The position numbers and the translations under genes were made by a program. DNA of 64,000 bases, taken from positions 27,006,001 to 27,070,000 of the forward strand of contig NW_027478161.1 in assembly GCF_051020975.1 (NCBI RefSeq), written 5' to 3'. The notes under the pieces are model-generated. The model saw nothing but the letters and a program-made list of their open reading frames with translations, made no database searches and was not told the origin of the DNA. Every line of letters starts with the position of its first letter. Positions within the stretch are counted from its first letter, which is position 1. The stretch is from Osmia lignaria lignaria (lineage: Eukaryota > Arthropoda > Insecta > Hymenoptera > Megachilidae). Positions 9,548 to 22,748 of this stretch are shown here, piece after piece.

Positions 9548-12444
9548 TCAGATGCGTAGTTCTCGAGATATATCAAGATATTTAAAAGCTCCGAAGCTGC
9601 ACCAACATAATCGAGGTACAGAAACACCGTGGCCCCTTTCTTTGAGATAACTCTGCACTATTGCGAGCTGCAAATGCCACTTCCAGCTTAGCTGTGCAGA
9701 AGAAGAACAACAAGAAGAAGAAATATCTCGAAATATGTCCGTCAGGCCCCTTCCCTTGAGATAAATCTGCAAATATCTCGGAAACGAAGCGAGCTATGGC
9801 AAAATGTTAAGAGACCTTTTTTGTAGAGAATTGTGTTTCCTACAATTTACGTTCTATGATATTTTTTGATCAGAAGCGTAGTTTTCGAGATATATCGAGA
9901 TATTTAAAAGTTCCGAAGCCGCACCAACATAATAGAGATACAGAAACACCGTGGCCCCTTTCTTTGAGATAACTCTGCACTATTGCGACCTGCAAATGCC
10001 ACTTCCAGCTTAGCTGTGCAGAAGAAGAACAACAAGAAGAAGAAATATCTCGAAATATGTCCGTCAGGCCCCTTCCCTTGAGATAAATCTGCAAATATCT
10101 CGGAAACGAAGCGAGCTATGGCAAAATGTTAAGATACCTTTTTTGTAGAGAGTTAAGTTTCCTACTTTTTATGTTCTATGATATTTTTTGATCAGATGCG
10201 TAGTTCTCGAGATATATCAAGATATTTAAAAGCTCCGAAGCTGCACCAACATAATCGAGGTACAGAAACACCGTGGCCCCTTTCTTTGAGATAACTCTGC
10301 ACTATTGCGAGCTGCAAATGCCACTTCCAGCTTAGCTGTGCAGAAGAAGAACAACAAGAATAAGAAATATTTCGAAATATGTCCGTCAGGCCCCTTCCCT
10401 TGAGATAAATCTGCAAATATCTCGGAAACGAAGCGAGCTACGGCAAAATGTTAAGAGACCTTTTTTGTAGAAAATTAGGTTTCCTACTTTTTATGTTCTA
10501 TGATATTTTTTGATCAGATGCGTAGTTCTCGAGATATATCAAGATATTTAAAAGTTCCGAAGCCGCACCAACATAATAGAGATACAGAAACACCGTGGCC
10601 CCTTTCTTTGAGATAACTCTGCACTATTGCGAGCTGCAAATGCCACTTCCAGCTTAGCTGTGCAGAAGAAGAACAACAAGAAGAAGAAATATCTCGAAAT
10701 ATGTCCGTCAGGCCCCTTCCCTTGAGATAAATCTGCAAATATCTCGGAAACGAAGCGAGCTATGGCAAAATGTTAAGAGACCTTATTTGTAGAGAATTAA
10801 GTTTCCTACTTTTTATGTTCTATGATATTTTTTGATCAGATGCGTAGTTCTCGAGATATATCAAGATATTTAAAAGTTCCGAAGCTGCACCAACATAATC
10901 GAGGTACAGAAACACCGTGGCCCCTTTCTTTGAGATAACTCTGCACTATTGCGAGCTGCAAATGCCACTTCCAGCTTAGCTGTGCAGAAGAAGAACAACA
11001 AGAATAAGAAATATTTCGAAATATGTCCGTCAGGCCCCTTCCCTTGAGATAAATCTGCAAATATCTCGGAAACGAAGCGAGCTACGGCAAAATGTTAAGA
11101 GACCTTTTTTGTAGAAAATTAGGTTTCCTACTTTTTATGTTCTATGATATTTTTTTATCAGATGCGTAGTTCTCGAGATATATCAAGATATTTAAAAGTT
11201 CCGAAGCCGCACCAACATAATAGAGATACAGAAACACCGTGGCCCCTTTCTTTGAGATAACTCTGCACTATTGCGAGCTGCAAATGCCACTTCCAGCTTA
11301 GCTGTGCAGAAGAAGAACAACAAGAAGAAGAAATATCTCGAAATATGTCCGTCAGGCCCCTTCCCTTGAGATAAATCTGCAAATATCTCGGAAACGAAGC
11401 GAGCTATGGCAAAATGTTAAGATACCTTTTTTGTAGAGAATTAAGTTTCCTACTTTAATGTTCTATGATATTTTTTGATCAGATGCGTAGTTCTCGAGAT
11501 ATATCAAGATATTTAAAAGCTCCGAAGCTGCACCAACATAATCGAGGTACAGAAACACCGTGGCCCCTTTCTTTGAGATAACTCTGCACTATTGCGAGCT
11601 GCAAATGCCACTTCCAGCTTAGCTGTGCAGAAGAAGAACAACAAGAAGAAGAAATATCTCGAAATATGTCCGTCAGGCCCCTTCCCTTGAGATAAATCTG
11701 CAAATATCTCGGAAACGAAGCGAGCTATGGCAAAATGTTAAGAGACCTTTTTTGTAGAGAATTGTGTTTCCTACAATTTACGTTCTATGATATTTTTTGA
11801 TCAGAAGCGTAGTTTTCGAGATATATCGAGATATTTAAAAGTTCCGAAGCAGCACCAACATAATAGAGATACAGAAACACCGTGGCCCCTTTCTTTGAGA
11901 TAACTCTGCACTATTGCGACCTGCAAATGCCACTTCCAGCTTAGCTGTGCAGAAGAAGAACAACAAGAAGAAGAAATATCTCGAAATATGTCCGTCAGGC
12001 CCCTTCCCTTGAGATAAATCTGCAAATATCTCGGAAACGAAGCGAGCTATGGCAAAATGTTAAGATACCTTTTTTGTAGAGAATTAAGTTTCCTACTTTT
12101 TATGTTCTATGATATTTTTTGATCAGATGCGTAGTTCTCGAGATATATCAAGATATTTAAAAGCTCCGAAGCTGCACCAACATAATCGAGGTACAGAAAC
12201 ACCGTGGCCCCTTTCTTTGAGATAACTCTGCACTATTGCGAGCTGCAAATGCCACTTCCAGCTTAGCTGTGCAGAAGAAGAACAACAAGAATAAGAAATA
12301 TTTCGAAATATGTCCGTCAGGCCCCTTCCCTTGAGATAAATCTGCAAATATCTCGGAAACGAAGCGAGCTACGGCAAAATGTTAAGAGACCTTTTTTGTA
12401 GAAAATTAGGTTTCCTACTTTTTATGTTCTATGATATTTTTTTA
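9548..12444. repeat. 6-monomer higher-order repeat, about 1932 bp
   Basis: The unit order at 9548, 9870, 10192 (GCTCCGAAGCTGC type, TGCGACCTGC type, GAATAAGAAATATTTCG type) recurs at 11479, 11801, 12123. The offset is 1931-1932 bp, the one-base difference being the deletion in the 11158 unit. Only the first three units of the second period follow the pattern before the dimeric stretch begins. Confidence 0.8.
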
Positions 12445-13732
12445 TCAGATGCGTAGTTCTCGAGATATATCAAGATATTTAAAAGTTCCGAAGCCGCACC
12501 AACATAATAGAGATACAGAAACACCGTGGCCCCTTTCTTTGAGATAACTCTGCACTATTGCGAGCTGCAAATGCCACTTCCAGCTTAGCTGTGCAGAAGA
12601 AGAACAACAAGAAGAAGAAACATCTCGAAATATGTCCGTCAGGCCCCTTCCCTTGAGATAAATCTGCAAATATCTCGGAAACGAAGCGAGCTATGGCAAA
12701 ATGTTAAGAGACCTTTTTTGTAGAGAATTGTGTTTCCTACAATTTACGTTCTATGATATTTTTTGATCAGAAGCGTAGTTTTCGAGATATATCGAGATAT
12801 TTAAAAGTTCCGAAGCCGCACCAACATAATAGAGATACAGAAACACCGTGGCCCCTTTCTTTGAGATAACTATACACTATTGCGAGCTGCAAATGCGACT
12901 TCCAGCTTAGCTGTGCAGAAGAAGAACAACAAGAAGAAGAAATATCTCGAAATATGTCCGTCAGGCCCCTTCCCTTGAGATAAATCTGCAAATATCTCGG
13001 AAACGAAGCGAGCTATGGCAAAATGTTAAGAGACCTTATTTGTAGAGAATTAAGTTTCCTACTTTTTATGTTCTATGATATTTTTTTATCAGATGCGTAG
13101 TTCTCGAGATATATCAAGATATTTAAAAGTTCCGAAGCCGCACCAACATAATAGAGATACAGAAACACCGTGGCCCCTTTCTTTGAGATAACTCTGCACT
13201 ATTGCGAGCTGCAAATGCCACTTCCAGCTTAGCTGTGCAGAAGAAGAACAACAAGAAGAAGAAACATCTCGAAATATGTCCGTCAGGCCCCTTCCCTTGA
13301 GATAAATCTGCAAATATCTCGGAAACGAAGCGAGCTATGGCAAAATGTTAAGAGACCTTTTTTGTAGAGAATTGTGTTTCCTACAATTTACGTTCTATGA
13401 TATTTTTTGATCAGAAGCGTAGTTTTCGAGATATATCGAGATATTTAAAAGTTCCGAAGCCGCACCAACATAATAGAGATACAGAAACACCGTGGCCCCT
13501 TTCTTTGAGATAACTATACACTATTGCGAGCTGCAAATGCGACTTCCAGCTTAGCTGTGCAGAAGAAGAACAACAAGAAGAAGAAATATCTCGAAATATG
13601 TCCGTCAGGCCCCTTCCCTTGAGATAAATCTGCAAATATCTCGGAAACGAAGCGAGCTATGGCAAAATGTTAAGAGACCTTATTTGTAGAGAATTAAGTT
13701 TCCTACTTTTTATGTTCTATGATATTTTTTGA
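12445..13732. repeat. Tandem dimer repeat, 2 x 644 bp
   Basis: Units 12445 (GAAACATCTCG, ending GAATTGTGTTTCC) and 12767 (ACTATACAC, ATGCGACTTCC, ending CCTTATTTG) are repeated at 13089 and 13411. By eye the two 644-bp halves agree except at the T run before the final TCAG (TTTTATCAG against TTTGATCAG). Confidence 0.9.
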
Positions 13733-15342
13733 TCAGATGCGTAGTTCTCGAGATATATCAAGATATTTAAAAGTTCCGAAGCCGCACCAACATAATAGAG
13801 ATACAGAAACACCGTGGCCCCTTTCTTTGAGATAACTCTGCCCTATTGCGAGCTGCAAATGCCACTTCCAGCTTAGCTGTGCAGATGAAGAACAACAAGA
13901 AGAAGAAGTATCTCGAAATATGTCCGTCAGGCCCCTTCCCTTGAGATAAATCTGCAAATATCTCGGAAACGAAGCGAGCTACGGCAAAATGTTAAGAGAC
14001 CTTTTTTGTAGAAAATTAGGTTTCCTACTTTTTATGTTCTATGATATTTTTTTATCAGATGCGTAGTTCTCGAGATATATCAAGATATTTAAAAGCTCCG
14101 AAGCTGCACCAACATAATCGAGGTACAGAAACACCGTGGCCCCTTTCTTTGAGATAACTCTGCACTATTGCGAGCTGCAAATGCCACTTCCAGCTTAGCT
14201 GTGCAGAAGAAGAACAACAAGAAGAAGAAATATCTCGAAATATGTCCGTCAGGCCCCTTCCCTTGAGATAAATCTGCAAATATCTCGGAAACGAAGCGAG
14301 CTATGGCAAAATGTTAAGATACCTTTTTTGTAGAGAATTAAGTTTCCTACTTTTTATGTTCTATGATATTTTTTGATCAGATGCGTAGTTCTCGAGATAT
14401 ATCAAGATATTTAAAAGTTCCGAAGGCGCACCAACATAATAGAGATACAGAAACACCGTGGCCCCTTTCTTTGAGATAACTCTGCACTATTGCGAGCTGC
14501 AAATGCCACTTCCAGCTTAGCTGTGCAGAAGAAGAACAACAAGAAGAAGAAATATCTCGAAATATGTCCGTCAGGCCCCTTCCCTTGAGATAAATCTGCA
14601 AATATCTCGGAAACGAAGCGAGCTATGGCAAAATGTTAAGAGACCTTTTTTGTAGAGAATTAGGTTTCCTACTTTTTATGTTCTATGATATTTTTTGATC
14701 AGATGCGTAGTTCTCGAGATATATCAAGATATTTAAAAGTTCCGAAGCCGCACCAACATAATAGAGATACAGAAACACCGTGGCCCGTTTCTTTGAGATA
14801 ACTATACACTATTGCGAGCTGCAAATGCGACTTCCAGCTTAGCTGTGCAGAAGAAGAACAACAAGAAGAAGAAATATCTCGAAATATGTCCGTCAGGCCC
14901 CTTCCCTTGAGATAAATCTGCAAATATCTCGGAAACGAAGCGAGCTATGGCAAAATGTTAAGAGACCTTTTTTGGAGAGAATTAAGTTTCCTACTTTTTA
15001 TGTTCTATGATATTTTTTGATCAGAAGCGTGGTTTTCGAGATATATCGAGATATTTAAAAGTTCCGAAGCCGCACCAACATAATAGGGATACAGAAACAC
15101 CGTGGCCCCTTTCTTTGAGATAACTCTGCACTAGTGCGAGTCGCAAATGCCACTTCCAGCTTAGCTGTGCAGAAGAAGAACAACAAGAAGAAGAAATATC
15201 TCGAAATATGTCCGTCAGGCCCCTTCCCTTGAGATAAATCTGCAAATATCTCGGAAACGAAGCGAGCTATGGCAAAATGTTAAGAGACCTTTTTTGTAGA
15301 TAATTAAGTTTCCTACTTTTTATGTTCTATGATATTTTTTGA

Positions 15343-15986
15343 TCAGATGCGTAGTTCTCGAGATATATCAAGATATTTAAAAGTTCCGAAGCCGCACCAA
15401 CATAATAGAGATACAGAAACACCGTGGCCCCTCTCTTTGAGATAACTCTGCACTATTGCGAGCTGGAAATGCCACTTCCAGTTTAGCTGTGCAGAAGAAG
15501 AACAACAAGAAGAAGAAATATCTCGAAATATGTCCGTCAGGCCAGTTCCTTTGAGCTGAATCTGCAAATATCTCGGAAACGAAGCGAGCTATGGCAAAAT
15601 GTTAAGAGACATTTTTTGTAGAGAATTATGTTTCCTACAATTTATGTTCTATGATATTTTTTGATCAGAAGCGTAGTTTTCGAGATATATCGAGATATTT
15701 AAAAGTTCCGAAGCCGCACCAACATAATAGGGATACAGAAACACCGCGGCCCCTTTCTTTGAGATAACTCTGCACTACTGCGAGCCGCAAATGCCACTTC
15801 CAGCTTAGCTGTGCAGAAGAAGAACAACAAGAAGAAGAAATATCTCGAAATATGTCCGTCAGGCCCCTTCCCTTGAGATAAATCTGCAAATATCTCGGAA
15901 ACGAAGCGAGCTATGGCAAAATGTTAAGAGACCTTTTTTGTAGACAATTATGTTTCCTACAATTTATGTTCTATGATATTTTTTGA
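15343..15986. repeat. Segmental duplication, copy 1 (offset 3864 bp)
   Basis: Two units sharing CCCCTCTCTTTG, GGCCAGTTCCTTTGAGCTG, GAGACATTTTTTG and CACTACTGCGAGCCGC recur 3864 bp (12 monomers) to the right at 19207-19850. One visible difference is CACCGCGG here against CACCGTGG there. Confidence 0.85.
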
Positions 15987-16499
15987 TCAGAAGCGTAGTT
16001 TTCGAGATATATCGAGATATTTAAAAGTTCCGAAGCCGCACCAACATAATAGGGATACAGAAACACCGTGGCCCCTTTCTTTGAGATAACTCTGCACTAG
16101 TGCGAGCCGCAAATGCCACTTCCAGCTTAGCTGTGCAGAAGAAGAACAACAAGAAGAAGAAATATCTCGAAATATGTCCGTCAGGCCCCTTCCCTTGAGA
16201 TAAATCTGCAAATATCTCGGAAACGAAGCGAGCTATGGCAAAATGTTCAGAGACCTTTTTTGTAGAGAATTAAGTTTCCTACTTTTTATGTTGTATGATA
16301 TTTTTTGATCAGATGCGTAGTTCTCGAGATATATCAAGATATTTAAAAGTTCCGAAGCCGCACCAACATAATAGAGATACAGAAACACCGTGGCCCCTTT
16401 CTTTGAGATAACTCTGCACTATTGCGAGCTGTAAATGCCACTTCCAGCTTAGCTGTGCAGAAGAAGAACAACAAGAAGAAGAAATATCTCGAAATATGT

Positions 16500-16990
16500 C
16501 CGTCAGGCCCCATCCCTTGAGATATATCTGCAAATATCTCGGAAACGAAGCGAGCTATGGCAAAATGTTAAGAGACCTTTTTTGTAGAGAATTATGTTTC
16601 CTACAATTTATGTTCTATGATATTCTTTGATCAGATGCGTAGTTCTCGAGATATATCAAGATATTTAAAAGTTCCGAAGCCGCACCAACATAATAGAGAT
16701 ACAGAAACACCGTGGCCCCTTTCTTTGAGATAACTCTGCACTATTGCGAGCTGCAAATGCCACTTCCAGCTTAGCTGTGCAGAAGAAGAACATCAAGAAG
16801 AAGAAATATCTCGATTAATGTCCGTCAGGCCCCTTCCCTTGAGATAAATCTGCAAATATCTCGGAAACGAAGAGGGCTATGGCAAAATGTTAAGAGACCT
16901 TTTTTGTAGAGAATTAAGTTTCCTACTTTTTATGTTCTATGATATTTTTTTATCTGATGCGTAGTTCTCGAGATATATCAAGATATTTAA
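16500..16990. repeat. Segmental duplication, copy 1 (offset 2254 bp)
   Basis: Linked private markers TATTCTTTGATCAG, GAACATCAAGAAG, CTCGATTAATGTCC and GAAGAGGGCTATGG recur 2254 bp (7 monomers) away at 18754-19244. In both copies the following unit begins TATCTGATGCG, which destroys the usual TCA. Confidence 0.85.
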
Positions 16991-17274
16991 AAGTTCCGAA
17001 GCGGCACCAACATAATAGAGATACAGAAACACCGTGGCCCCTTTCTTTGAGATAACTCTGCGCTAGTGCGAGCCGCAAATGCCACTTCCAGCTTAGCTGT
17101 GCAGAAGAAGAACAACAAGAAGAAGAAATATCTCGAAATATGTCCGTCAGGCCCCTTCCCTTGAGATAAATCTGCAAATATCTCGGAAACGAAGAGAGCT
17201 ATGGCAAAATCTTAAGAGACCTTTTTTGTAGAGAATTATGTTTCCTACAATTTATGTTGTATGATATTTTTTGA

Positions 17275-17918
17275 TCAGAAGCGTAGTTTTCGAGATACAT
17301 CGAGATATTTAAAAGTTCCGAAGCCGCACCAACATAATAGAGATACAGAAACACCGTGGCCCCTTTCTTTGAGATAACTCTGCACTATTGCGAGCTGTAA
17401 ATGCCACTTCCAGCTTAGCTGTGCAGAAGAAGAACAACAAGAAGAAGAAATATCTCGAAATATGTCCGTCAGGCCCCTTCCCTTGAGCTAAATCTGCAAA
17501 TGTCTCGGAAACGATGCCAGCTATGGGAAAATCTTAAGAGACCTTTTTTGTAGAAAATTAAGTTTCCTACTTTTTATGTTCTATGATATTTTTTGATCAG
17601 ATGCGTAGTTCTCGAGATATATCGAGATATTTAAAAGTTCCGAAGCCGCACCAACATAATAGAGATACAGAAACACCGTGGCCCCTTTCTTTGAGATAAC
17701 TCTGCACTATTGGGCGCTGCAAATGCCACTTCCAGCTTAGCTGTGCAGAAGAAGAGCAACAAGAAGAAGAAATATCTCGAAATATGTCCGTCAGGCCCCT
17801 TCCCTTGAGATAAATCTGCAAATATCTCGGAAACGAAGCGAGCTATGGCAAAATGTTGAGAGACCTTATTTGTAGAGAATTAAGTTTCCTACTTTTTATG
17901 TTCAATGATATTTTTTGA
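17275..17918. repeat. Relic matched at 4395-5038 (offset 12880 bp)
   Basis: Contains GATGCCAGCTATGGG and then TTGGGCGCTGC. The next unit (17919) resembles the one at 6005, sharing ATATATAAAAG and GCTATGGAAAAATG. The block therefore combines pieces of the 4.4-6.6 kb region in a new arrangement. Confidence 0.75.
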
Positions 17919-18753
17919 TCAGATGCGTAGTTCTCGAGATATATCGAGATATATAAAAGTTCCGAAGCCGCACCAACATAATAGAGATACAGAAACACCG
18001 TGGCCCCTTTCTTTGAGATAACTCTGCACTATTGCGAGCTGCAAATGCCACTTCCAGCTTAGCTGTGCAGAAGAAGAACAACAAGAAGAAGAAATATCTC
18101 GAAATATGTCCGTCAGGCCCCTTCCCTTGAGATAAATCTGCAAATATCTCGGAAACGAAGCGAGCTATGGAAAAATGTTAAGAGACCTTTTTTGTAGAGA
18201 ATTAAGTTTCCTACTTTTTATGTTCTATGATATTTTTTGATCAGATGCGTAGTTCTCGAGATATATCAAGATATTTAAAAGTTCCGAAGCCGCACCAACA
18301 TAATAGAGATACAGAAACACCGTGGCCCCTCTCTTTGAGATAACTCTGCACTATTGCGAGCTGGAAATGCCACTTCCAGTTTAGCTGTGCAGAAGAAGAA
18401 CAACAAGAAGAAGAAATATCTCGAAATATGTCCGTTAGGCCCCTTCCCTTGAGATAAATCTGCAAATATCTCGGAAACGAAGCGAGCTATGGCAAAATGT
18501 TAAGAGACCTTTTTTGTAGAGAATTAAGTTTCCTACTTTTTATGTTCTATGATATTTTTTGATCAGATGCGTAGTTCTCGAGATATATCAAGATATTTAA
18601 AACTTCCGAAGCCGCACCAACATAATAGAGATACAGAAACACCGTGGCCTCTTTCTTTGAGATAACTCTGCACTATTGCGGGCTGTAAATGCCACTTCCA
18701 GCTTAGCTGTGCAGAAGAAGAACAACAAGAAGAAGAAATATCTCGAAATATGT

Positions 18754-19244
18754 CCGTCAGGCCCCTTCCCTTGAGATATATCTGCAAATATCTCGGAAAC
18801 GAAGCGAGCTATGGCAAAATGTTAAGAGACCTTTTTTGTAGAGAGTTATGTTTCCTACAATTTATGTTGTATGATATTCTTTGATCAGATGCGTAGTTCT
18901 CGAGATATATCAAGATATTTAAAAGTTCCGAAGCCGCACCAACATAATAGAGATACAGAAACACCGTGGCCCCTTTCTTTGAGATAACTCTGCACTATTG
19001 CGAGCTGCAAATGCCACTTCCAGCTTAGCTGTGCAGAAGAAGAACATCAAGAAGAAAAAATATCTCGATTAATGTCCGTCAGGCCCCTTCCCTTGAGATA
19101 AATCTGCAAATATCTCGGAAACGAAGAGGGCTATGGCAAAATGTTAAGAGACCTTTTTTGTAGAGAATTAAGTTTCCTACTTTTTATGTTCTATGATATT
19201 TTTTTATCTGATGCGTAGTTCTCGAGATATATCAAGATATTTAA
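18754..19244. repeat. Segmental duplication, copy 2 (offset 2254 bp)
   Basis: Partner of 16500-16990. Small private differences (GAGAGTTATG, GTTGTATGATATTC, GAAGAAAAAATATC) show that it has diverged slightly since copying. Confidence 0.85.
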
Positions 19245-19850
19245 AAGTTCCGAAGCCGCACCAACATAATAGAGATACAGAAACACCGTGGCCCCTCTCT
19301 TTGAGATAACTCTGCACTATTGCGAGCTGGAAATGCCACTTCCAGTTTAGCTGTGCAGAAGAAGAACAACAAGAAGAAGAAATATCTCGAAATATGTCCG
19401 TCAGGCCAGTTCCTTTGAGCTGAATCTGCAAATATCTCGGAAACGAAGCGAGCTATGGCAAAATGTTAAGAGACATTTTTTGTAGAGAATTATGTTTCCT
19501 ACAATTTATGTTCTATGATATTTTTTGATCAGAAGCGTAGTTTTCGAGATATATCGAGATATTTAAAAGTTCCGAAGCCGCACCAACATAATAGGGATAC
19601 AGAAACACCGTGGCCCCTTTCTTTGAGATAACTCTGCACTACTGCGAGCCGCAAATGCCACTTCCAGCTTAGCTGTGCAGAAGAAGAACAACAAGAAGAA
19701 GAAATATCTCGAAATATGTCCGTCAGGCCCCTTCCCTTGAGATAAATCTGCAAATATCTCGGAAACGAAGCGAGCTATGGCAAAATGTTAAGAGACCTTT
19801 TTTGTAGAGAATTATGTTTCCTACAATTTATGTTCTATGATATTTTTTGA
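19207..19850. repeat. Segmental duplication, copy 2 (offset 3864 bp)
   Basis: Partner of 15343-15986. It abuts the end of the 2254-bp-offset duplication, so two different copying events meet near 19207-19244. Confidence 0.85.
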
Positions 19851-20816
19851 TCAGAAGCGTAGTTTTCGAGATATATCAAGATATTTAAAAGCTCCGAAGC
19901 TGCACCAACATAATAGAGGTACAGAAACACCGTGGCCCCATTCTTTGAGATAACTCTGCACTATTGCGAGCTGCAAATGCCACTTCCAGCTTAGCTGTGC
20001 AGAAGAAGAACAACAAGAATAAGAAATATTTCGAAATATGTCCGTCAGGCCCCTTCCCTTGAGATAAATCTGCAAATATCTCGGAAACGAAGCGAGCTAC
20101 GGCAAAATGTTAAGAGACCTTTTTTGTAGAAAATTAGGTTTCGTACTTTTTATGTTCTATGATATTTTTCCATCAGATGCGTAGTTCTCGAGATATATCA
20201 AGATATTTAAAAGTTCCGAAGCTGCACCAACATAATAGAGGTACAGAAACACCGTGGCCTCTTTCTTTGAGATAACTCTGCACTATTGCGAGCTGCAAAT
20301 GCCACTTCCAGCTTAGCTGTGCAGAAGAGGAACAACAAGAAGAAGAAATATCTCGGAATATGTCCGTCAGGCCCCTTCCCTTGAGCTAAATCTGCAAATA
20401 TCTCGGAAACGATGCCAGCTATGGGAAAATTTTAAGAGACCTTTTTTGTAGAAAATTAAGTTTCCCACTTTTTATGTTCTATGATATTTTTTGATCAGAT
20501 GCGTAGTTCTCGAGATATATCGAGATATTTAAAAGTTCCGAAGCCGCACCAACATAATAGAGATACAGAAACTCCGTGGCCCCTTTCTTTGAGATAACTC
20601 TGCACTATTGCGAGCTGCAAATGCCACTTCCAGCTTAGCTGTGCAGAAGAAGAACAACAAGAAGAAGAAATATCTCGAAATATGTCCGTCAGGCCCCTTC
20701 CCTTGAGATAAATCTGCAAATATCTCGGAAACGAAGCGAGCTATGGAAAAATGTTAAGAGACCTTTTTTGTAGAGAATTAAGTTTCCTACTTTTTATGTT
20801 CTATGATATTTTTTGA

Positions 20817-21139
20817 TCTGATGCGTTAGTTCTCGAGATATATCAAGATATTTAAAAGTTCCGAAGCCGCACCAACATAATAGAGATACAGAAACACCGT
20901 GGCCCCTTTCTTTGAGATAACTCTGCACTATTGCGAGCTGCAAATGCCACTTCCAGCTTAGCTGTGCAGAAGAAGAACAACAAGAAGAAGAAATATCACG
21001 AAATATGTCCGTTAGGCCCCTTCCCTTGAGATAATTCTGCAAATATCTCGGAAACGCAGCGAGCTATGGCAAAATGTTAAGAGACCTTATTTGTAGAGAA
21101 TTATGTTTCCTACAATTTATGTTCTATGATATTTTCTGA
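20817..21139. repeat. 323-bp monomer with a one-base insertion (copy 2)
   Basis: Carries the same insertion and the same linked substitutions as 6327-6649. The offset is 14490 bp, exactly 45 monomers. The preceding unit (20495) matches the unit before the first copy (6005), including the tail GCTATGGAAAAATG. Confidence 0.92.
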
Positions 21140-22748
21140 TCAGAAGCGTAGTTTTCGAGATATATCGAGATATTTAAAAGTTCCGAAGCCGCACCAACAT
21201 AATAGAGATACAGAAACACCGTGGCCCCTTTCTTTGAGATAACTCTGCACTATTGCGAGCTGGAAATGCCACTTCCAGTTTAGCTGTGCAGAAGAAGAAC
21301 AACAAGAAGAAGAAATATCTCGAAATATGTCCGTCAGGCCCCTTCCCTTGAGATAAATCTGCAAATATCTCGGAAACGAAGCGAGCAATGGCAAAATGTT
21401 AAGAGACCTTTTTTGTAGAGAATTATGTTTCCTACAATTTACGTTCTATGATATTTTTTGATCAGAAGCGTAGTTTTCGAGATATATCGAGATATTTAAA
21501 AGTTCCGAAGCCGCACCAACATAATAGAGATACAGAAACACCGTGGCCCCTTTCTTTGAGATAACTCTGCACTAGTGCGAGCCGCAAATGCCACTTCCAG
21601 CTTAGCTGTGCAGAAGAATACCAACAAGAAGAAGAAATATCTCGAAATATGTCCGTCAGGCCCCTTCCCTTGAGATAAATCTGCAAATATCTCGGAAACG
21701 AGGCGAGCTATGGCAAAATGTTAAGAGACCTTTTTTGTAGAGAATTAAGTTTCCTACTTTTTATGTAGTATGATATTTTTTGATCAGATGCGTAGTTCTC
21801 GAGATATATCAAGATATTTAAAAGTTCCGAAGCCGCACCAACATAATAGAGATACAGAAACACCGTGGCCCCTTTCTTTGAGATAACTCTGCACTAGTGC
21901 GAGCCGCAAATGCCACTTCCAGCTTAGCTGTGCAGAAGAAGAACAACAAGAAGAAGAAATATCTCGAAATATGTCCGTCAGGCCCCTTCCCTTGAGATAA
22001 ATCTGCAAATATCTCGGAAACGAAGCGAGCTATGGCAAAATGTTGCGAGACATTTTTGGAGAGAATTAAGTTTCCTACTATTTATGTTCTATGATATTTT
22101 TTGATCAGATGCGTAGTTCTCGAGATATATCAAGATATTTAAAAGTTCCGAAGCCGCACCAACATAATAGAGCTACAGAAACACCGTGGCCCCTTTCTTT
22201 GAGAGAACTCTGCACTATTGCGAGCTGTAAATGCCACTTCCAGCTTTGCTGTGCAGTAGAAGAACGACAAGAAGAAGAAATATCTCAAAATATGTCCGTC
22301 AGGCCCCTTCCCTTGAGATATATCTGCAAATATCTCGGAAACCAAGCGAGCTATGGCAAAATGTTAAGAGACCTTTTTTGTAGAGAATTATGTTTCCTAC
22401 AATTTATGTTCTATGATATTTTTTGATCAGAAGCGTAGTTTTCGAGATATATCGAGATATTTAAAAGTTCCGAAGCCGCACCAACATAATAGAGATACAG
22501 AAACACCGTGGCCCCTTTCTTTGAGATAACTCTGCACTAGTGCGAGCTGCAAATGCCACATCCAGCTTAGCTGTGCAGAAGAAGAACAACAAGAAGAAGA
22601 AATATCTCGAAATATGTCCGTCAGGCCCCTTCCCTTGAGATATATCTGCAAATATCTCGGAAACGAAACGAGCTATGGCAAAATCTTAAGAGACCTTTTT
22701 TGTAGATAATTATGTTTACTACAATTTATGTACTATGATATTTTTTGA

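Larger units (their letters stand above)
6650..14376. repeat. Homogenised block of 24 monomers
   Basis: The block is built from a few repeated unit types. One has GCTCCGAAGCTGC (7294, 8260, 9548, 10192, 11479, 12123, 14055). One has TGCGACCTGC and ends AAGATACC (6972, 7938, 9226, 9870, 11801). One is consensus-like (7616, 8582, 10514, 11158, 14377). One has ACTATACAC and ATGCGACTTCC (6650, 12767, 13411, 14699). One has GAAGTATCTCG (8904, 13733). The order is only partly periodic, as expected if several rounds of unequal exchange were superimposed. The unit at 11158 is 321 bp because the T run before ATGTTC is one base shorter. Confidence 0.88.
14377..22748. repeat. Mosaic block, 26 monomers
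   Basis: A mixture of unit types found in both neighbouring blocks. It contains pieces matching 4-6.6 kb (17275-18240 and 20173-21139), a 7-monomer duplication (about 16500-16990 and 18754-19244), a 12-monomer-offset duplication (15343-15986 and 19207-19850) and the first SpeI-bearing ACTAGTGCGAG units in number (15021, 15987, 16953, 21462, 21784). The unit at 21784 is 321 bp: its tail, GTTGCGAGACATTTTTGGAG, has lost one base. Confidence 0.85.
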
